A DNA stretch of 64,000 nt from Paenibacillus tianmuensis (GCF_900100345.1 NZ_FMTT01000018.1:37499-101498), one strand, 5' to 3'; positions 33,659 to 42,734 are shown, counted from the stretch's first letter. Notes: a model not told the origin generated them from the sequence alone. Numbers and translations are program-made.

Positions 33659-35260
33659 TCAGCCAGATGTTTTCCGGTCTTTTTCCGTCTTACGAGCTTC
33701 GCCGGAGGACTTCGAAGATTCGTTCGTTTTCTTGGAATCGGTCGATTTCTTCGGATCTTCGGCAGATTTCTTGGTGCTTTCGGGCGATTTTTTACCGCCC
33801 TCGGACGATTTGGCGCCGTCCCCGGTCGTTTTCTTGCCCTCGGTATTCTTGCCGGTTCCCTGCGTCTTGCCCGATTCTCCAGTCTTCCCGGCCTGCGTTT
33901 TATCCGCATCCGGCTTCTTGCTCGTTTCCGTTGTCTTCCCAGCCTCGGACTTTTTGCTCTGCTCGGCCTTCTTCGGATCGGCGGCTTTATCGGAATCAGA
34001 TGGCTTTTTCGTCCCGTTGGCAGGCGGTTTGACGGCTGTTTTGGACGTTCCGTCGACGATGCCCGTCTCCTTCTTCACAGGCGGCATCTCTTCCGCTTCT
34101 ATCGGAACCGTGCGGGTCGGCCCAAGCGTAATCCGCCCTTCCTTGTCAATCTGCGCATTGACGGACAAGTTCGTCAGCTTCTCGAGCAGCTTGTCGCGGG
34201 CTTCGTCGACCATCGGGATCGGCTGGGCCCACTTGGTCAGGATCGGCACCATGCTCAGGTCGCAGCTTCGTTCCTTGGTGCAGGAGGCTTCCAAAATCAT
34301 GCTTTCCCAAGTGTTCGGATTGTCATTGGTCGTAAATATAAAATTGCCCATGCTGTAGGCGATCCATTTGCCCTTGTACTGCTCGAAGCCTTGAACGACA
34401 TGCGGGTGGCTGGCGACGATAAGATCTGCGCCATGGTCGATATACTGCCTTGCCAGATCGGTCTGGGACTTGACCGGATACGCCTTGCGCTCTTCTCCCC
34501 AATGGGCAATGACGACAACCAGATCCGCCTCGGCTCTCGCTTTGCCGATGGATTCAAACGCCAGCTTCGTGCTGTAGGTTTCCGCCATCCCCGGATTCGA
34601 TTTGCCGGCGTACCAGCTCGTATCGGGAATGACCCGGCTGAAGCCGAGGAAGGCGATCTTCATGCCTTTTTGCTCCATAATCACGTACCTATACGCTTCG
34701 TCCGAATTCCGGCCCGCGCCGACGTGCTTGATGTCCTGGGCATCCAGATAATCCAGCGTATCGAGCAGCCCTTCGACGCCATAGTCCATGCTGTGGTTGT
34801 TGGCCAGATTGACCAGATCGACGCCCACACGCTTCAATTCGGGCAGCGATTGCGGCGACGACCGGTACACGTATTCTTTCTCCTGAGCCGCGCCTCTTGT
34901 CGTGATCGGCGTTTCCAGATTCGCCACGGTAATATCCGCCTTCTCCAAGTACGGCTTGACATGCTTGTACGGATAATCGTAGCCGTTCTTTTGGAGCAGA
35001 TCGTCCACCTTACTGCCGAACATGACATCGCCGACGAACGTGAGCTTGACTCCAGGGGATTGCTCCGGAGGCGCCGTCGCCGCACCGCTCTCCGTTGCCG
35101 GCGGCTTCTCTGGAGTGACCGGAATCGTCGTCGCAGGCGGCTTGGACATCGCTTCAATCTTGGGAGGCAGAGCCAGCCCTCCCCCTTTGTCCCCCTCCCG
35201 GGGAGGGTCCAGCTTTTGAATCAAATATGCGAAGGCGCCAACCGTGATGAGGCTTAACAA
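33659..35260 (-). CDS. CapA family protein (poly-gamma-glutamate synthesis-like)
   Basis: A 533-residue membrane-anchored metallophosphatase-like CapA protein. Conserved: 'LTFVGDVMFGSKVDDLL' (about 74), 'ANLETPITTRG', 'LVNLANNHSMDYG', 'IAHWGEER' and 'VASHPHVVQGFE'. The last 150 or so residues are a Lys/Ser/Thr/Glu-rich low-complexity tail. TTG at 35260 has no ribosome site and would cut the N terminus within the anchor helix. The same frame stays open up to 35359, giving a charged cytoplasmic stretch before the helix, but it contains no ATG, GTG or TTG; an ATT at 35359 follows GGGGTAGG. The true start is unresolved. Confidence 0.85.
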   Translation of the reverse strand: MLSLITVGAFAYLIQKLDPPREGDKGGGLALPPKIEAMSKPPATTIPVTPEKPPATESGAATAPPEQSPGVKLTFVGDVMFGSKVDDLLQKNGYDYPYKHVKPYLEKADITVANLETPITTRGAAQEKEYVYRSSPQSLPELKRVGVDLVNLANNHSMDYGVEGLLDTLDYLDAQDIKHVGAGRNSDEAYRYVIMEQKGMKIAFLGFSRVIPDTSWYAGKSNPGMAETYSTKLAFESIGKARAEADLVVVIAHWGEERKAYPVKSQTDLARQYIDHGADLIVASHPHVVQGFEQYKGKWIAYSMGNFIFTTNDNPNTWESMILEASCTKERSCDLSMVPILTKWAQPIPMVDEARDKLLEKLTNLSVNAQIDKEGRITLGPTRTVPIEAEEMPPVKKETGIVDGTSKTAVKPPANGTKKPSDSDKAADPKKAEQSKKSEAGKTTETSKKPDADKTQAGKTGESGKTQGTGKNTEGKKTTGDGAKSSEGGKKSPESTKKSAEDPKKSTDSKKTNESSKSSGEARKTEKDRKTSG

Positions 35261-35470
35261 GCCAATTTTTATCCAGAGCGTTCTTTTCTGCTTCTGCTCC
35301 TTCTCCTGTTCATGTTTTTCCTTACGCGATTGCTCCGTATCAACCGGTTCCTTCTGAATCTTAACCTACCCCTATCCTATCCCGCTGCGAATCAGCGCAT
35401 ATGTTCTCTTTTCCCATTATAGCAAATCGCCCGCCTGTGGTCATGGGGCACAATTACCTAAAAAAAACGA

Positions 35471-35500
35471 TTGCCATGCACCCCCTTGTTCTGGTAATAT
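35471..35500 (+). promoter_or_regulatory. Possible promoter of the ABC-2 operon
   Basis: TTGCCA and TAATAT separated by 18 bases, about 120 bases before the first gene. Confidence 0.4.
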
Positions 35501-35621
35501 AGATTTTCTCTCGATTTTTTAGGCAACCCACCTCAATCCGCCTCATCCCTCGCCGAACCCGGCGAATCGGGCTTCGCTGCCGTTACCAGCAAAGCTCCAA
35601 TCCAAGCTCACGGAGGTTTCT

Positions 35622-36398
35622 ATGCTTTTCCCTGTTTTAATGAAGAAAGCGTTTGCGCGGAATCTGCAATATCGCTTGTCCCATGCGGTCAATACGGTCG
35701 CCAGCGTCGTCTTCGGGCTGATTTACGTCTCGATCTGGCAGGGCATCGGACAGCAGGACGGCATGCACGGCTACAGCCTGCAAACCGTTATCCATTATGT
35801 CGCATTGAACCAGGCGATCCTGTGGGTCACGTTGTTCTTGACCAATGGGCTTGGGATCGAACGCTCCGTACGTACCGGACAGATCGCAACCGACTTGATG
35901 CGTCCGGTTCATCTGTTTTACCAGCTCATGTGCCGCGAATGGGGACAAATCGGCTACCAATTGCTCTACAAGACGATCCCCATCTACCTGATTTACGTAT
36001 GGATGCTTTCGCTGCCCGTTCCGCGCAATACCGGCACCTGGCTTGCTTTCGCCACGGCGCTTGCGATGGCCGCCTATATGAATATTTGCGTGAATTACCT
36101 CATCGGCGTAACGGCCCTCTGGACTACCGAATCGACTTGGCTGTTTTGGGTTCACCATTCCATCTCAAGCGTGCTTTCCGGCTTTCTCATTCCGATCGAA
36201 TGGCTTCCGCACTGGCTTCAGCGCATTGCTTACTTGACGCCTTATCCATACATGCAGTACATTCCAAGCAAAATTTATTTGGGCCTGGCTTCCCCGTCCG
36301 AGATGTACGGCGGGCTTTTATGGTGCGTGCTGTTCACTGCGCTTTGCCTCGCCGCAACCGCTATGGTGCGGAATAAAGTGGAGGTGCAGGGCGGATGA
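35622..36398 (+). CDS. ABC-2 type transporter permease (subunit 1)
   Basis: A 258-residue permease with six hydrophobic helices. 'QYRLSHAVNTVASVVFGLIY' at the front and 'LMRPVHLFYQLMCREWGQIG' in the cytoplasmic loop fit the COG4587 exporter family that works as a heterodimer with COG3694. The ATG has a CACGGAGG site 9 bases before. Its end overlaps the next permease gene by 4 bases (ATGA). Confidence 0.9.
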   Translation: MLFPVLMKKAFARNLQYRLSHAVNTVASVVFGLIYVSIWQGIGQQDGMHGYSLQTVIHYVALNQAILWVTLFLTNGLGIERSVRTGQIATDLMRPVHLFYQLMCREWGQIGYQLLYKTIPIYLIYVWMLSLPVPRNTGTWLAFATALAMAAYMNICVNYLIGVTALWTTESTWLFWVHHSISSVLSGFLIPIEWLPHWLQRIAYLTPYPYMQYIPSKIYLGLASPSEMYGGLLWCVLFTALCLAATAMVRNKVEVQGG

Positions 36399-37186
36399 GC
36401 ACGGTGCGCATGTTTTTGCTGCTGGTCAAAGCCAGCGTCCGCAGCCGGATGCAGTACAAATTCAACTTCTGGCTATCCTCCGTGCTCGCGGCCCTTGTCA
36501 GTGCGACGGATTTTCTGCTGCTCTCGGTCATTTTATGGAAATTCGACTCGATTCAAGGCTGGAGCTTGTACGAAATCGGCTATTTGTACGCCACAATCCT
36601 GCTGTCCAAAGCGCTCTACCGCAGCTTCGCCAACGACGTGCATCATCTGGAAAAGTATTTGGTCTCCGGCGATTTGGACCAACTGCTCGTCCGACCGATT
36701 CCCGTCTTGCTGGCGCTGATGTCGCAAAATTTCCGCCCGATGCTCGGCGAATGGGTGCAGGGTAGCATCATCCTGACGCTCTGCTTAGGACAACTAATAA
36801 GCTCGGGACAGGTGACCGCTGCCGCCATACCGCTCACCTTCGTCGTTCTGGTGACGGGCGCGGCGTTATTGTTCGCCATCGGACTCGGTACCGCAACGAT
36901 CGGCTTCTGGACGACGCGGGTCGGCGATCTGCAAAATTTGACGGAAGATGCCGCAAACAAAGCCGTGCAGTATCCGATGGAGCTGTATCCCGGATGGCTG
37001 CGGACATTGCTGCTCACCTTGATCCCTGTCGGAATGGCGAACTACATGCCGGCGCTTTACATCGTGAGGGGTGAATTCGGCTGGTGGCTGCTGCCGGCCG
37101 TTATGGCGTTTGCCGTCGTCTTCCTGTGGCTCATGCTGCGCTTCTGGCGGTTCGGCCTGAGCCGCTACCAAAGCAGCGGAAGTTGA
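36395..37186 (+). CDS. ABC-2 type transporter permease (subunit 2)
   Basis: A 263-residue permease with six helices, COG3694 type: 'RSRMQYKFNFWLSSVLAAL', 'LVSGDLDQLLVRPIPVLLAL', 'GFWTTRVGDLQNLTEDAANK' and 'YPGWLRTLLLTLIPVGMANY'. It starts within the end of subunit 1 and is followed 50 bases later by its ATPase. Together they form one exporter; homologous sets are annotated as daunorubicin-type exporters with unknown cargo. Confidence 0.9.
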   Translation: MSTVRMFLLLVKASVRSRMQYKFNFWLSSVLAALVSATDFLLLSVILWKFDSIQGWSLYEIGYLYATILLSKALYRSFANDVHHLEKYLVSGDLDQLLVRPIPVLLALMSQNFRPMLGEWVQGSIILTLCLGQLISSGQVTAAAIPLTFVVLVTGAALLFAIGLGTATIGFWTTRVGDLQNLTEDAANKAVQYPMELYPGWLRTLLLTLIPVGMANYMPALYIVRGEFGWWLLPAVMAFAVVFLWLMLRFWRFGLSRYQSSGS

Positions 37187-37236
37187 TTTTACTAGGACTT
37201 CCATAACTTCCAGAACTGAAAGGAGCGAATGAACCG

Positions 37237-38211
37237 ATGATTGAGGTTAAGCATTTACATAAAAGCTTTCGCATCCCCGCCCCCCATTTAAGCCGGTGGG
37301 AACGGATCAAAGCGGCCGTGACCGGAGGCGGAGCGGAAAAAATGGCGGTCCGGGATATCAGCTTCACGGTCGGCCCCGGCGAGTTCGTCGGCTATATCGG
37401 TCCGAATGGCGCCGGGAAATCGACGACGATCAAAATGCTGACCGGCATTCTGCACCCGACCTCGGGCGAGGTGCGGATCGACGGCATGAGCCCGCATAAG
37501 GACCGCCGCCGAGTCGTTTCCCGGCTCGGCGTCGTCTTCGGCCAGCGCAGCCAGCTGTGGTGGGACTTGCCGGTGCGCGATTCGTTCGATATTTTGTGCG
37601 CTATGTACCGCATCGACCGGCAGCGGCAGCAGCGGACGCTGGCGGAGCTGGACGGGCTGCTCGGCCTCGGCGAATTCGCCGATACGCCGGTCCGCAAGCT
37701 GTCGCTCGGCCAGCGGATGCGGGCCGACCTTGCCGCTGCACTGCTGCACGAGCCGGACATCCTGTTCCTCGACGAGCCGACTATCGGACTGGACGTCATC
37801 GCCAAACGCAACATTCGCGGATTGCTGTCCAAAGTAAACCGGGAGCTCGGCAAAACGGTGCTGCTGACGACTCACGATATGGACGACATCGAGCAGCTCT
37901 GCAACCGCGTCATGGTGATCAACCACGGGTCGCTGGCGTACGACGGAACGATCGGCGAGTTGCGGGAGCGCATCGGACTGCCGACGATTCTACGCGTATC
38001 GTTTCAAGCCAAGGTTTCTGTGGACGATGTCGCGGAACCGGAGTTGGGTTTCACCGTCGCGGAAGCGAACGGCTGCGAGCTGACCGTCCATTTCAACCGG
38101 CACGAGCTGCCCGCCTTGGAGGTGCTCCGCCGGCTGGAGCGGTACGGAACGGCCCGGGACGTCCATATGGAGGAGCCCGATTTCGAAGAGATCATTCATA
38201 AAGTGTATTAG
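37237..38211 (+). CDS. ABC-2 transporter ATP-binding protein
   Basis: A 324-residue ATPase of the COG4586 type, longer than typical ABC ATPases because of a C-terminal regulatory part (about 245-324). Walker A 'IGPNGAGKSTTIKMLTG' (about 53-69), the unusual Q-loop region 'VFGQRSQLWWDLPVRDSFD', signature 'LSLGQRMRADLAAALLHEP' and Walker B 'ILFLDEPTIGLD' are intact. The LSLGQ variant signature and 'FGQRSQLWWDLP' are characteristic of this exporter subfamily. ATG follows AAAGGAGCG. Third gene of the operon. Confidence 0.93.
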   Translation: MIEVKHLHKSFRIPAPHLSRWERIKAAVTGGGAEKMAVRDISFTVGPGEFVGYIGPNGAGKSTTIKMLTGILHPTSGEVRIDGMSPHKDRRRVVSRLGVVFGQRSQLWWDLPVRDSFDILCAMYRIDRQRQQRTLAELDGLLGLGEFADTPVRKLSLGQRMRADLAAALLHEPDILFLDEPTIGLDVIAKRNIRGLLSKVNRELGKTVLLTTHDMDDIEQLCNRVMVINHGSLAYDGTIGELRERIGLPTILRVSFQAKVSVDDVAEPELGFTVAEANGCELTVHFNRHELPALEVLRRLERYGTARDVHMEEPDFEEIIHKVY

Positions 38212-38314
38212 GTGCTAACGCTTCTATAAAGAAGGCTTATCTAACGGCACCCTTGTGCTATAATGGAACAATCAGTCACTCTGAAGAAGCAGAAACAGGA
38301 GGAACCTATACATC

Positions 38315-39076
38315 ATGGACAAAATTGCCGTCATTTCCGACATTCACAGCAACTTGCCTGCACTGGAGGCGGTGGTTCGGGATATTCGCCGCCGCCATAT
38401 CCGGCGTATCGTCTGTCTCGGCGATCTGGTCGGCAAAGGGCCGCAGCCGTGCGAGGCGGTGGACCGCATTCGCGAGCTGTGCGAAACGACGGTACAAGGC
38501 AACTGGGATCACGGTATCAACAACCCGCAGGACAAGGAAACCGGCCTATGGCAGCAGCGCCTGCTCGGGACCGAACGGCTCCGCTACTTGCGCTAGCTGC
38601 CGTTTTCCGCGGAGCTCCGGCTAAGCGGACGTCGCGTCCGTCTTTTTCATGCTTCCGCCAAAAGCATTTATCATCGCGTGCTCCGTAAGGCTGGCAAAAA
38701 AGAAAAGCTTGCGATGTTCGAGAATACGGATCAAACGGGCGGCTTTGCGGGCACGGAGCTGACGCCGGACGTCATCGGATACGGAGATATTCATGTGCCT
38801 TACGTCCAAACGCTGAAGTCGAAGGCGGGACAAGGTCTGCTGCTGTTCAACACCGGCAGCGTAGGCGCGCCTTACGACGGGCTCCCTTATGCGAGCTATG
38901 CCATTCTGGAAGGACAGACGTCGCATCCGGCCTGCCTGGAGCCTGCCCCGTTCTCCGTACAGCTCGTCCGCGTGCCTTATGACGTCGAGCAAGCCGTCGC
39001 CTTCGCCGAACGCGTCGGCCTGCCCAATCTGGAGCGGTTCGTCAGCGAAATTCGCAGCGGGATCGAGCAGAAATAA
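38315..39076 (+). pseudogene. Calcineurin-like phosphoesterase gene with an in-frame amber codon
   Basis: The 253-codon frame encodes a metallophosphoesterase: 'AVISDIHSNLPALEAV' (metal motif DxH) at the start, 'RIVCLGDLVGKGPQPCEAV', 'GNWDHG' (GNxD/H motif), then 'LFHASAKSIYHRV' and 'NTGSVGAPYDGLPYASYAI'. A TAG at 38594-38596 interrupts it after 93 residues, and the same frame continues uninterrupted with conserved sequence to 39076. A single C to T change (CAG to TAG) would explain it. The upstream part lacks the later metal-binding histidines, so the product is probably inactive unless the codon is suppressed. ATG at 38315 follows AGGAGGAACC. Confidence 0.8.
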
Positions 39077-39159
39077 CGATCCGGACCCCTGCTTGCCATA
39101 CTTTTCGACATTCGTCATCACATCCGACACACTACATGTCTCCTTGCCCCCAAACACGT

Positions 39160-39188
39160 TTGCATCGCAGAAGTAATGAGAGTATACT
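39160..39188 (+). promoter_or_regulatory. SigmaA-type promoter of the MFS gene at 39292
   Basis: TTGCAT and TATACT separated by 17 bases, about 100 bases upstream of the GTG start. Confidence 0.6.
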
Positions 39189-39291
39189 CGAAGCATGTCG
39201 AACGTTACATTACATAGACCAGCACACAGAAGACGGCAAACATGTTATGCGGTTTGCATGCGATGGTCAGCTTGAAAAGAGGCGAGCTCGC

Positions 39292-40503
39292 GTGGCGAAA
39301 TGGCAGGTTAACTTAATCGTATTATGGGTGGGACAATTTTTGGTCATGGCCGGCATGACGATGATTGTTCCTTTTTTGCCTTTGTATTTGCAGGAGCTGG
39401 GACTTCATGACCCTCATAGTGTTGCGACTTGGGCCGGGGTCATCTTTGCGGGGAATTTCGTCACCGCCTTTATATTTCAACCGATCTGGGGCGGACTCGC
39501 CGACCGGTACGGACGCAAGGTGATGCTGCTGCGCTCCGGCTTCGGCATGGCGATCGTCATGACGCTGATGGGCTTCTCGACCAGCGCCTGGCATCTGCTG
39601 CTGCTCCGGCTCTTGAACGGTACGGTGTCCGGCTTCGTGCCCGCAGGAGTCGCGCTTATGTCCGCCACCACGCCGCGGGAGAAGGTCGGCTTCGCGATGG
39701 GCACGCTGCAATCCGGCTCTGTCGCCGGATCGATTCTCGGGCCGTTTCTCGGCGGGCTGCTCGCGGAATGGATCGGATTCCGCAACATTTTCTTCGTGAC
39801 AGGCGCTACGCTTTTCGCTGCCTCACTGCTTGCAGCGCTGCTGGTGAAGGAATCGTTCGACGTGAAAAAAGCGCTTCAGAAGCCGAAGCAGTCCATGATG
39901 TCGGCGTTCAACGAGCTGCGGCGCATTTCGCAGCTTCCTTCGCTGTACTCCGTCACCTTCTTGATCCAGTTCTCGCTGCTCAGCGTCATGCCGCTTCTCC
40001 CGCTGTTCGTCCAGCAGCTTCACGGACAAGACGAGATGCTGGCGTTCTACGCCGGTCTGGTCGGATCGATGACCGGCTTCTCCAATATGATTGCTTCGCC
40101 GATATTCGGCAAATTGTCCGACCGGATCGGACCGGAGAAAATTCTCGTGACGTGCCTGCTCGGCGCCGCTGTGGCTGCGGTCCCCCAAGCCTTCGTGCAG
40201 AACGTGTGGCAGCTCTGTGCGGCCCGGTTTTTTCTTGGCATTTTTCTCGGCGGGCTGCTTCCTACAGTGAACGCGCTTATCCGGAAATATACGCCGAACG
40301 GGATGGAAAGCCGCTCCTACAGCTTCAATACGAGCGCGCTTGCGCTCGGGAACATGCTGGGCCCCGTCGTAGGCGGAGCGATCTCCGATGTGGTGACGAT
40401 CCAGCAGCTTTTTCTTGTTTCGGCCGTCCTTCTCCTGATTAACGGCTTGTGGGCCCGAAAATCGATTCTGCTCCGACAAAAATCGACCCACTCCCCTTCA
40501 TAA
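39292..40503 (+). CDS. MFS multidrug efflux transporter, MdtG-like
   Basis: A 403-residue, 12-helix drug:H+ antiporter-type carrier. The loop 2-3 motif 'GGLADRYGRKVMLLRSGFG' (about 68-86) and the helix 5 antiporter motif 'AMGTLQSGSVAGSILGPFLG' (about 140-159) fit the DHA1 family. The GTG at 39292 is chosen since AAAGAGG precedes it and the next residues begin helix 1; longer forms starting at 39136 would run over the promoter. A terminator follows. The substrate is unknown. Confidence 0.9.
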   Translation: MAKWQVNLIVLWVGQFLVMAGMTMIVPFLPLYLQELGLHDPHSVATWAGVIFAGNFVTAFIFQPIWGGLADRYGRKVMLLRSGFGMAIVMTLMGFSTSAWHLLLLRLLNGTVSGFVPAGVALMSATTPREKVGFAMGTLQSGSVAGSILGPFLGGLLAEWIGFRNIFFVTGATLFAASLLAALLVKESFDVKKALQKPKQSMMSAFNELRRISQLPSLYSVTFLIQFSLLSVMPLLPLFVQQLHGQDEMLAFYAGLVGSMTGFSNMIASPIFGKLSDRIGPEKILVTCLLGAAVAAVPQAFVQNVWQLCAARFFLGIFLGGLLPTVNALIRKYTPNGMESRSYSFNTSALALGNMLGPVVGGAISDVVTIQQLFLVSAVLLLINGLWARKSILLRQKSTHSPS

Positions 40504-40523
40504 CCACACTTTGTTACGATCAG

Positions 40524-40571
40524 CCTGTAAGCCTTTGGTGCTTTGTCATCCTAGGCTTGCAGGATTTTTTT
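40524..40571 (+). terminator. Intrinsic terminator of the MFS gene
   Basis: CCTGTAAGCCT pairs with TAGGCTTGCAGG and is followed by seven T. The rest of the 300-base gap to 40805 is AT-rich leader with no gene that I can support. Confidence 0.8.
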
Positions 40572-40804
40572 GTCAAAAACCTCCGATTCCCCTCCCATAA
40601 TACCTGAAATTTTGACAAATTAGTGAATTATATCGAAAACTAAGAAAATAAATTATGCCATTTTTCCTAAGATGAAGGAAAATGCAATAGATAATAAGAA
40701 TCTAAGAAATAGTAATGAAAATTAAATATTTTTTTCCTTCTACTTGCCTTATTGATGGTGTTTCGGGAAGTATCCCATTCTACAGAAAAAAGAGGAAGAT
40801 ACTT

Positions 40805-41431
40805 ATGACGCAATCACAAGTTGTCGAAACGGTTTCGACGATCATCGCAGAGGAACTTGAGAAAGCAAAAATGTCGAATCCTTTTTTCACCCGATTTCCC
40901 GAGAGCGCGCAACCGGAAAATTTCAAATGGTGCATGCACTTATACCACTTGTCCAAGCATTTCGGAGAGCTTCTTAAGCTGCGCTGGGAACGGTTCCCGA
41001 ATGTCGGGCACGAAGTCTTCTTCACCCATTACGAGGAAGAGAAGGACCACGCCGAAATGCTCCGCAAATGGATGATGGATTTGGGGCTGGACGACCCCGA
41101 ACAATCGTATCCGAATTATGAGACCGAGGACTTCATTTCGCTCCAGTACCGCGCTGTCAGCTCCATGAGCGAAAATTTGTCGCTTCTTCTTGTGAACAGT
41201 ACAGCGGAAGGCTACGCCCACGCCATGTACCTGCACGCCTATGCCATTTTGAAAAAAGCCGGATTTACGAATCTGGAGTATTGGGAAATTCACTGCGAGG
41301 CGGACGAGGAGCACAGCAACGTCTATCATCTCATTCAAGCTATGAACGATAATGAACTAAAGGAAGCCGAGCATTTGATTCGATATACGTGCCGATCGCT
41401 CGATATCATGCTCGCGTCCTGGTTTAAATAG
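40805..41431 (+). CDS. Heme-oxygenase-like iron-containing redox enzyme
   Basis: A 208-residue, all-helical protein of the TenA/PqqC/HDO-like superfamily. Potential diiron ligands are seen in 'HYEEEKDHAEMLRKW' (about 76-90), 'NSTAEGYAHAMYLHAYAI' and 'HCEADEEHSNVYHLI' (about 165-179), the EX(n)H patterns of heme-oxygenase-like diiron oxidases. The reaction cannot be told from sequence. ATG at 40805 follows AGAGGAAG. It is 7 bases upstream of a STAS-like gene and probably in one operon with it. Confidence 0.78.
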   Translation: MTQSQVVETVSTIIAEELEKAKMSNPFFTRFPESAQPENFKWCMHLYHLSKHFGELLKLRWERFPNVGHEVFFTHYEEEKDHAEMLRKWMMDLGLDDPEQSYPNYETEDFISLQYRAVSSMSENLSLLLVNSTAEGYAHAMYLHAYAILKKAGFTNLEYWEIHCEADEEHSNVYHLIQAMNDNELKEAEHLIRYTCRSLDIMLASWFK

Positions 41432-41438
41432 GAGGAAG

Positions 41439-41891
41439 ATGATAGATATGGCATTCGAAGACGCTTTTAAGTATCACATTGACCGCACGAATCATGTTTT
41501 GTCCTGGCAAGTACTCGATTCGTTGACAGTGGAGGACGCCACCAAAGCAAGCGAGCTGGTAAAAAGCGGCCTTTCTTCGCTGAACGGTGCCAAGCTCCTC
41601 GTCGATAACCGTTTCATGATCAAGAACGGACGGCCGGTTGTCTTCTCTCCTGAAGTGAACGCGATCTGGGAGCAGCTTCAGAGCAGCATTTTGTCTCAAG
41701 TATCCCAATGCGCCGTGCTATGCAGCGGAACGATTATGAAAATGCAAATGGACCGCATCGCGCGGGCTTCCGGATTTATCGACGTGTTGCAGAGCTTCTG
41801 GAACGACGATCCGAGCGTCATGAAAAAGGAAGCCTACGTATTTCTGGGCATTTCGTCCAACGAGCTGATCGACAGGCCCCTTAGCGTATAA
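41439..41891 (+). CDS. STAS/SpoIIAA-like hypothetical protein
   Basis: A 150-residue soluble alpha/beta protein. Alternating strands and helices with 'GAKLLVDNRFMIKNGRPVVF' and 'CAVLCSGTIMKMQMDRIARA' resemble the SpoIIAA-like/STAS fold, which often mediates protein interaction; this is a weak call. ATG at 41439 lies 3 bases after GGAGG and a second ATG at 41448 lies 12 bases after it, so either could be used. It follows the diiron-oxidase-like gene at once and shares its terminator, so the two should be made together. Confidence 0.6.
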   Translation: MIDMAFEDAFKYHIDRTNHVLSWQVLDSLTVEDATKASELVKSGLSSLNGAKLLVDNRFMIKNGRPVVFSPEVNAIWEQLQSSILSQVSQCAVLCSGTIMKMQMDRIARASGFIDVLQSFWNDDPSVMKKEAYVFLGISSNELIDRPLSV

Positions 41892-41906
41892 GCAGCGGTG
41901 TATATA

Positions 41907-41949
41907 AAGAAGGCCAGGAACGCTTGACGCGCTTCCCGGCCTTCTTTTA
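41907..41949. terminator. Terminator between convergent genes
   Basis: AGAAGGCCAGGAAGCG-type arm pairs with CGCTTCCCGGCCTTCT; followed by TTTATT and preceded by A on the other side. Confidence 0.8.
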
Positions 41950-41985
41950 TTACTTACGCAAGTTTACATCTTCACCTGTCCGCCT

Positions 41986-42630
41986 CTATCCCCGCACTCT
42001 CGCTATGGCGAGGCCGTCGTACGCCGGCAGCAGCACGCCTTCCAGACGCGGGTCGCGTGCCACACTTTCGTTAAATTGGCGCATCTTCGTCACGGCATTG
42101 CCGAACTGCTCGGGATCGGTCGTCTTGCCGCGCATCAGCAGGTTGTCGCCAAGGATGAGCGCGCCTGGCCGGGCCAGCTTGATCGCCCATTCCAAATAAT
42201 TCGGATAGTTGCCCTTGTCCGCATCGATAAAAAACAGGTCGAACCGCCGGCCTTCCGCCGACAGCGCCTCCAGACTATCCAGCGCCTCGCCGATCCGGTA
42301 TTCGACCTTGTCGCCGAGCCCCGCTTCGCGCAAATGCTTGTGCGCCAAGTCCGCATACTCCTGCTTCAGCTCCAGCGATACCAGCTTGCCGCCGGCGGAC
42401 AAACCGCGCGCCAAGCAAATGCCGCTGTAGCCGCCGAGCGCCCCGATCTCCAGCACCTGTTCCGCGCGAACGAGCCGCGTGAGCATCGTCAGCAGCCGGC
42501 CGTACCCCGGCGCGATCGAAATTTCCGGCATCCCGTTCTCCCGGATGCCCTCCTTCACCCGCTCAAGCACCGCATCGGGCTTGAACAAACCTTCCAAATA
42601 CGCTTCCGCCGATAATGGCATCTCCGTCAT
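41986..42630 (-). CDS. O-methyltransferase family 3 protein
   Basis: A 214-residue class I methyltransferase similar to YrrM and caffeoyl-CoA O-methyltransferases. 'VLEIGALGGYSGICLARGL' (about 65-83) binds SAM; 'FDLFFIDADKGNYPNYLEWA' carries the metal-binding Asp, 'LILGDNLLMRG' follows. In some Firmicutes relatives modify tRNA wobble uridine (TrmR). ATG at 42630 is preceded by GGAGGAGG at a spacing of 10. The gene is divergent from the rlmL-like gene. Confidence 0.88.
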   Translation of the reverse strand: MTEMPLSAEAYLEGLFKPDAVLERVKEGIRENGMPEISIAPGYGRLLTMLTRLVRAEQVLEIGALGGYSGICLARGLSAGGKLVSLELKQEYADLAHKHLREAGLGDKVEYRIGEALDSLEALSAEGRRFDLFFIDADKGNYPNYLEWAIKLARPGALILGDNLLMRGKTTDPEQFGNAVTKMRQFNESVARDPRLEGVLLPAYDGLAIARVRG

Positions 42631-42705
42631 ATCCGTGCTTCCTCCTCCGTTTGGTCCTCGTAGGGCGTACGGCTGTACCATTGCTTACATTCGTTCCCGC
42701 CGCCG

Positions 42706-42734
42706 TTGTATAATCGGGGCCAATCGCCTATACT
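42706..42734 (+). promoter_or_regulatory. SigmaA-type promoter of the rlmL-like gene
   Basis: TTGTAT and TATACT separated by 17 bases, 38 bases before the TTG start. Confidence 0.55.

Noticed and set aside
33635..35257. 540-codon plus-strand frame opposite capA
   Set aside because: It is an antisense shadow of capA; the Arg/Leu/Phe-rich content reflects the low-complexity tail of the real gene.
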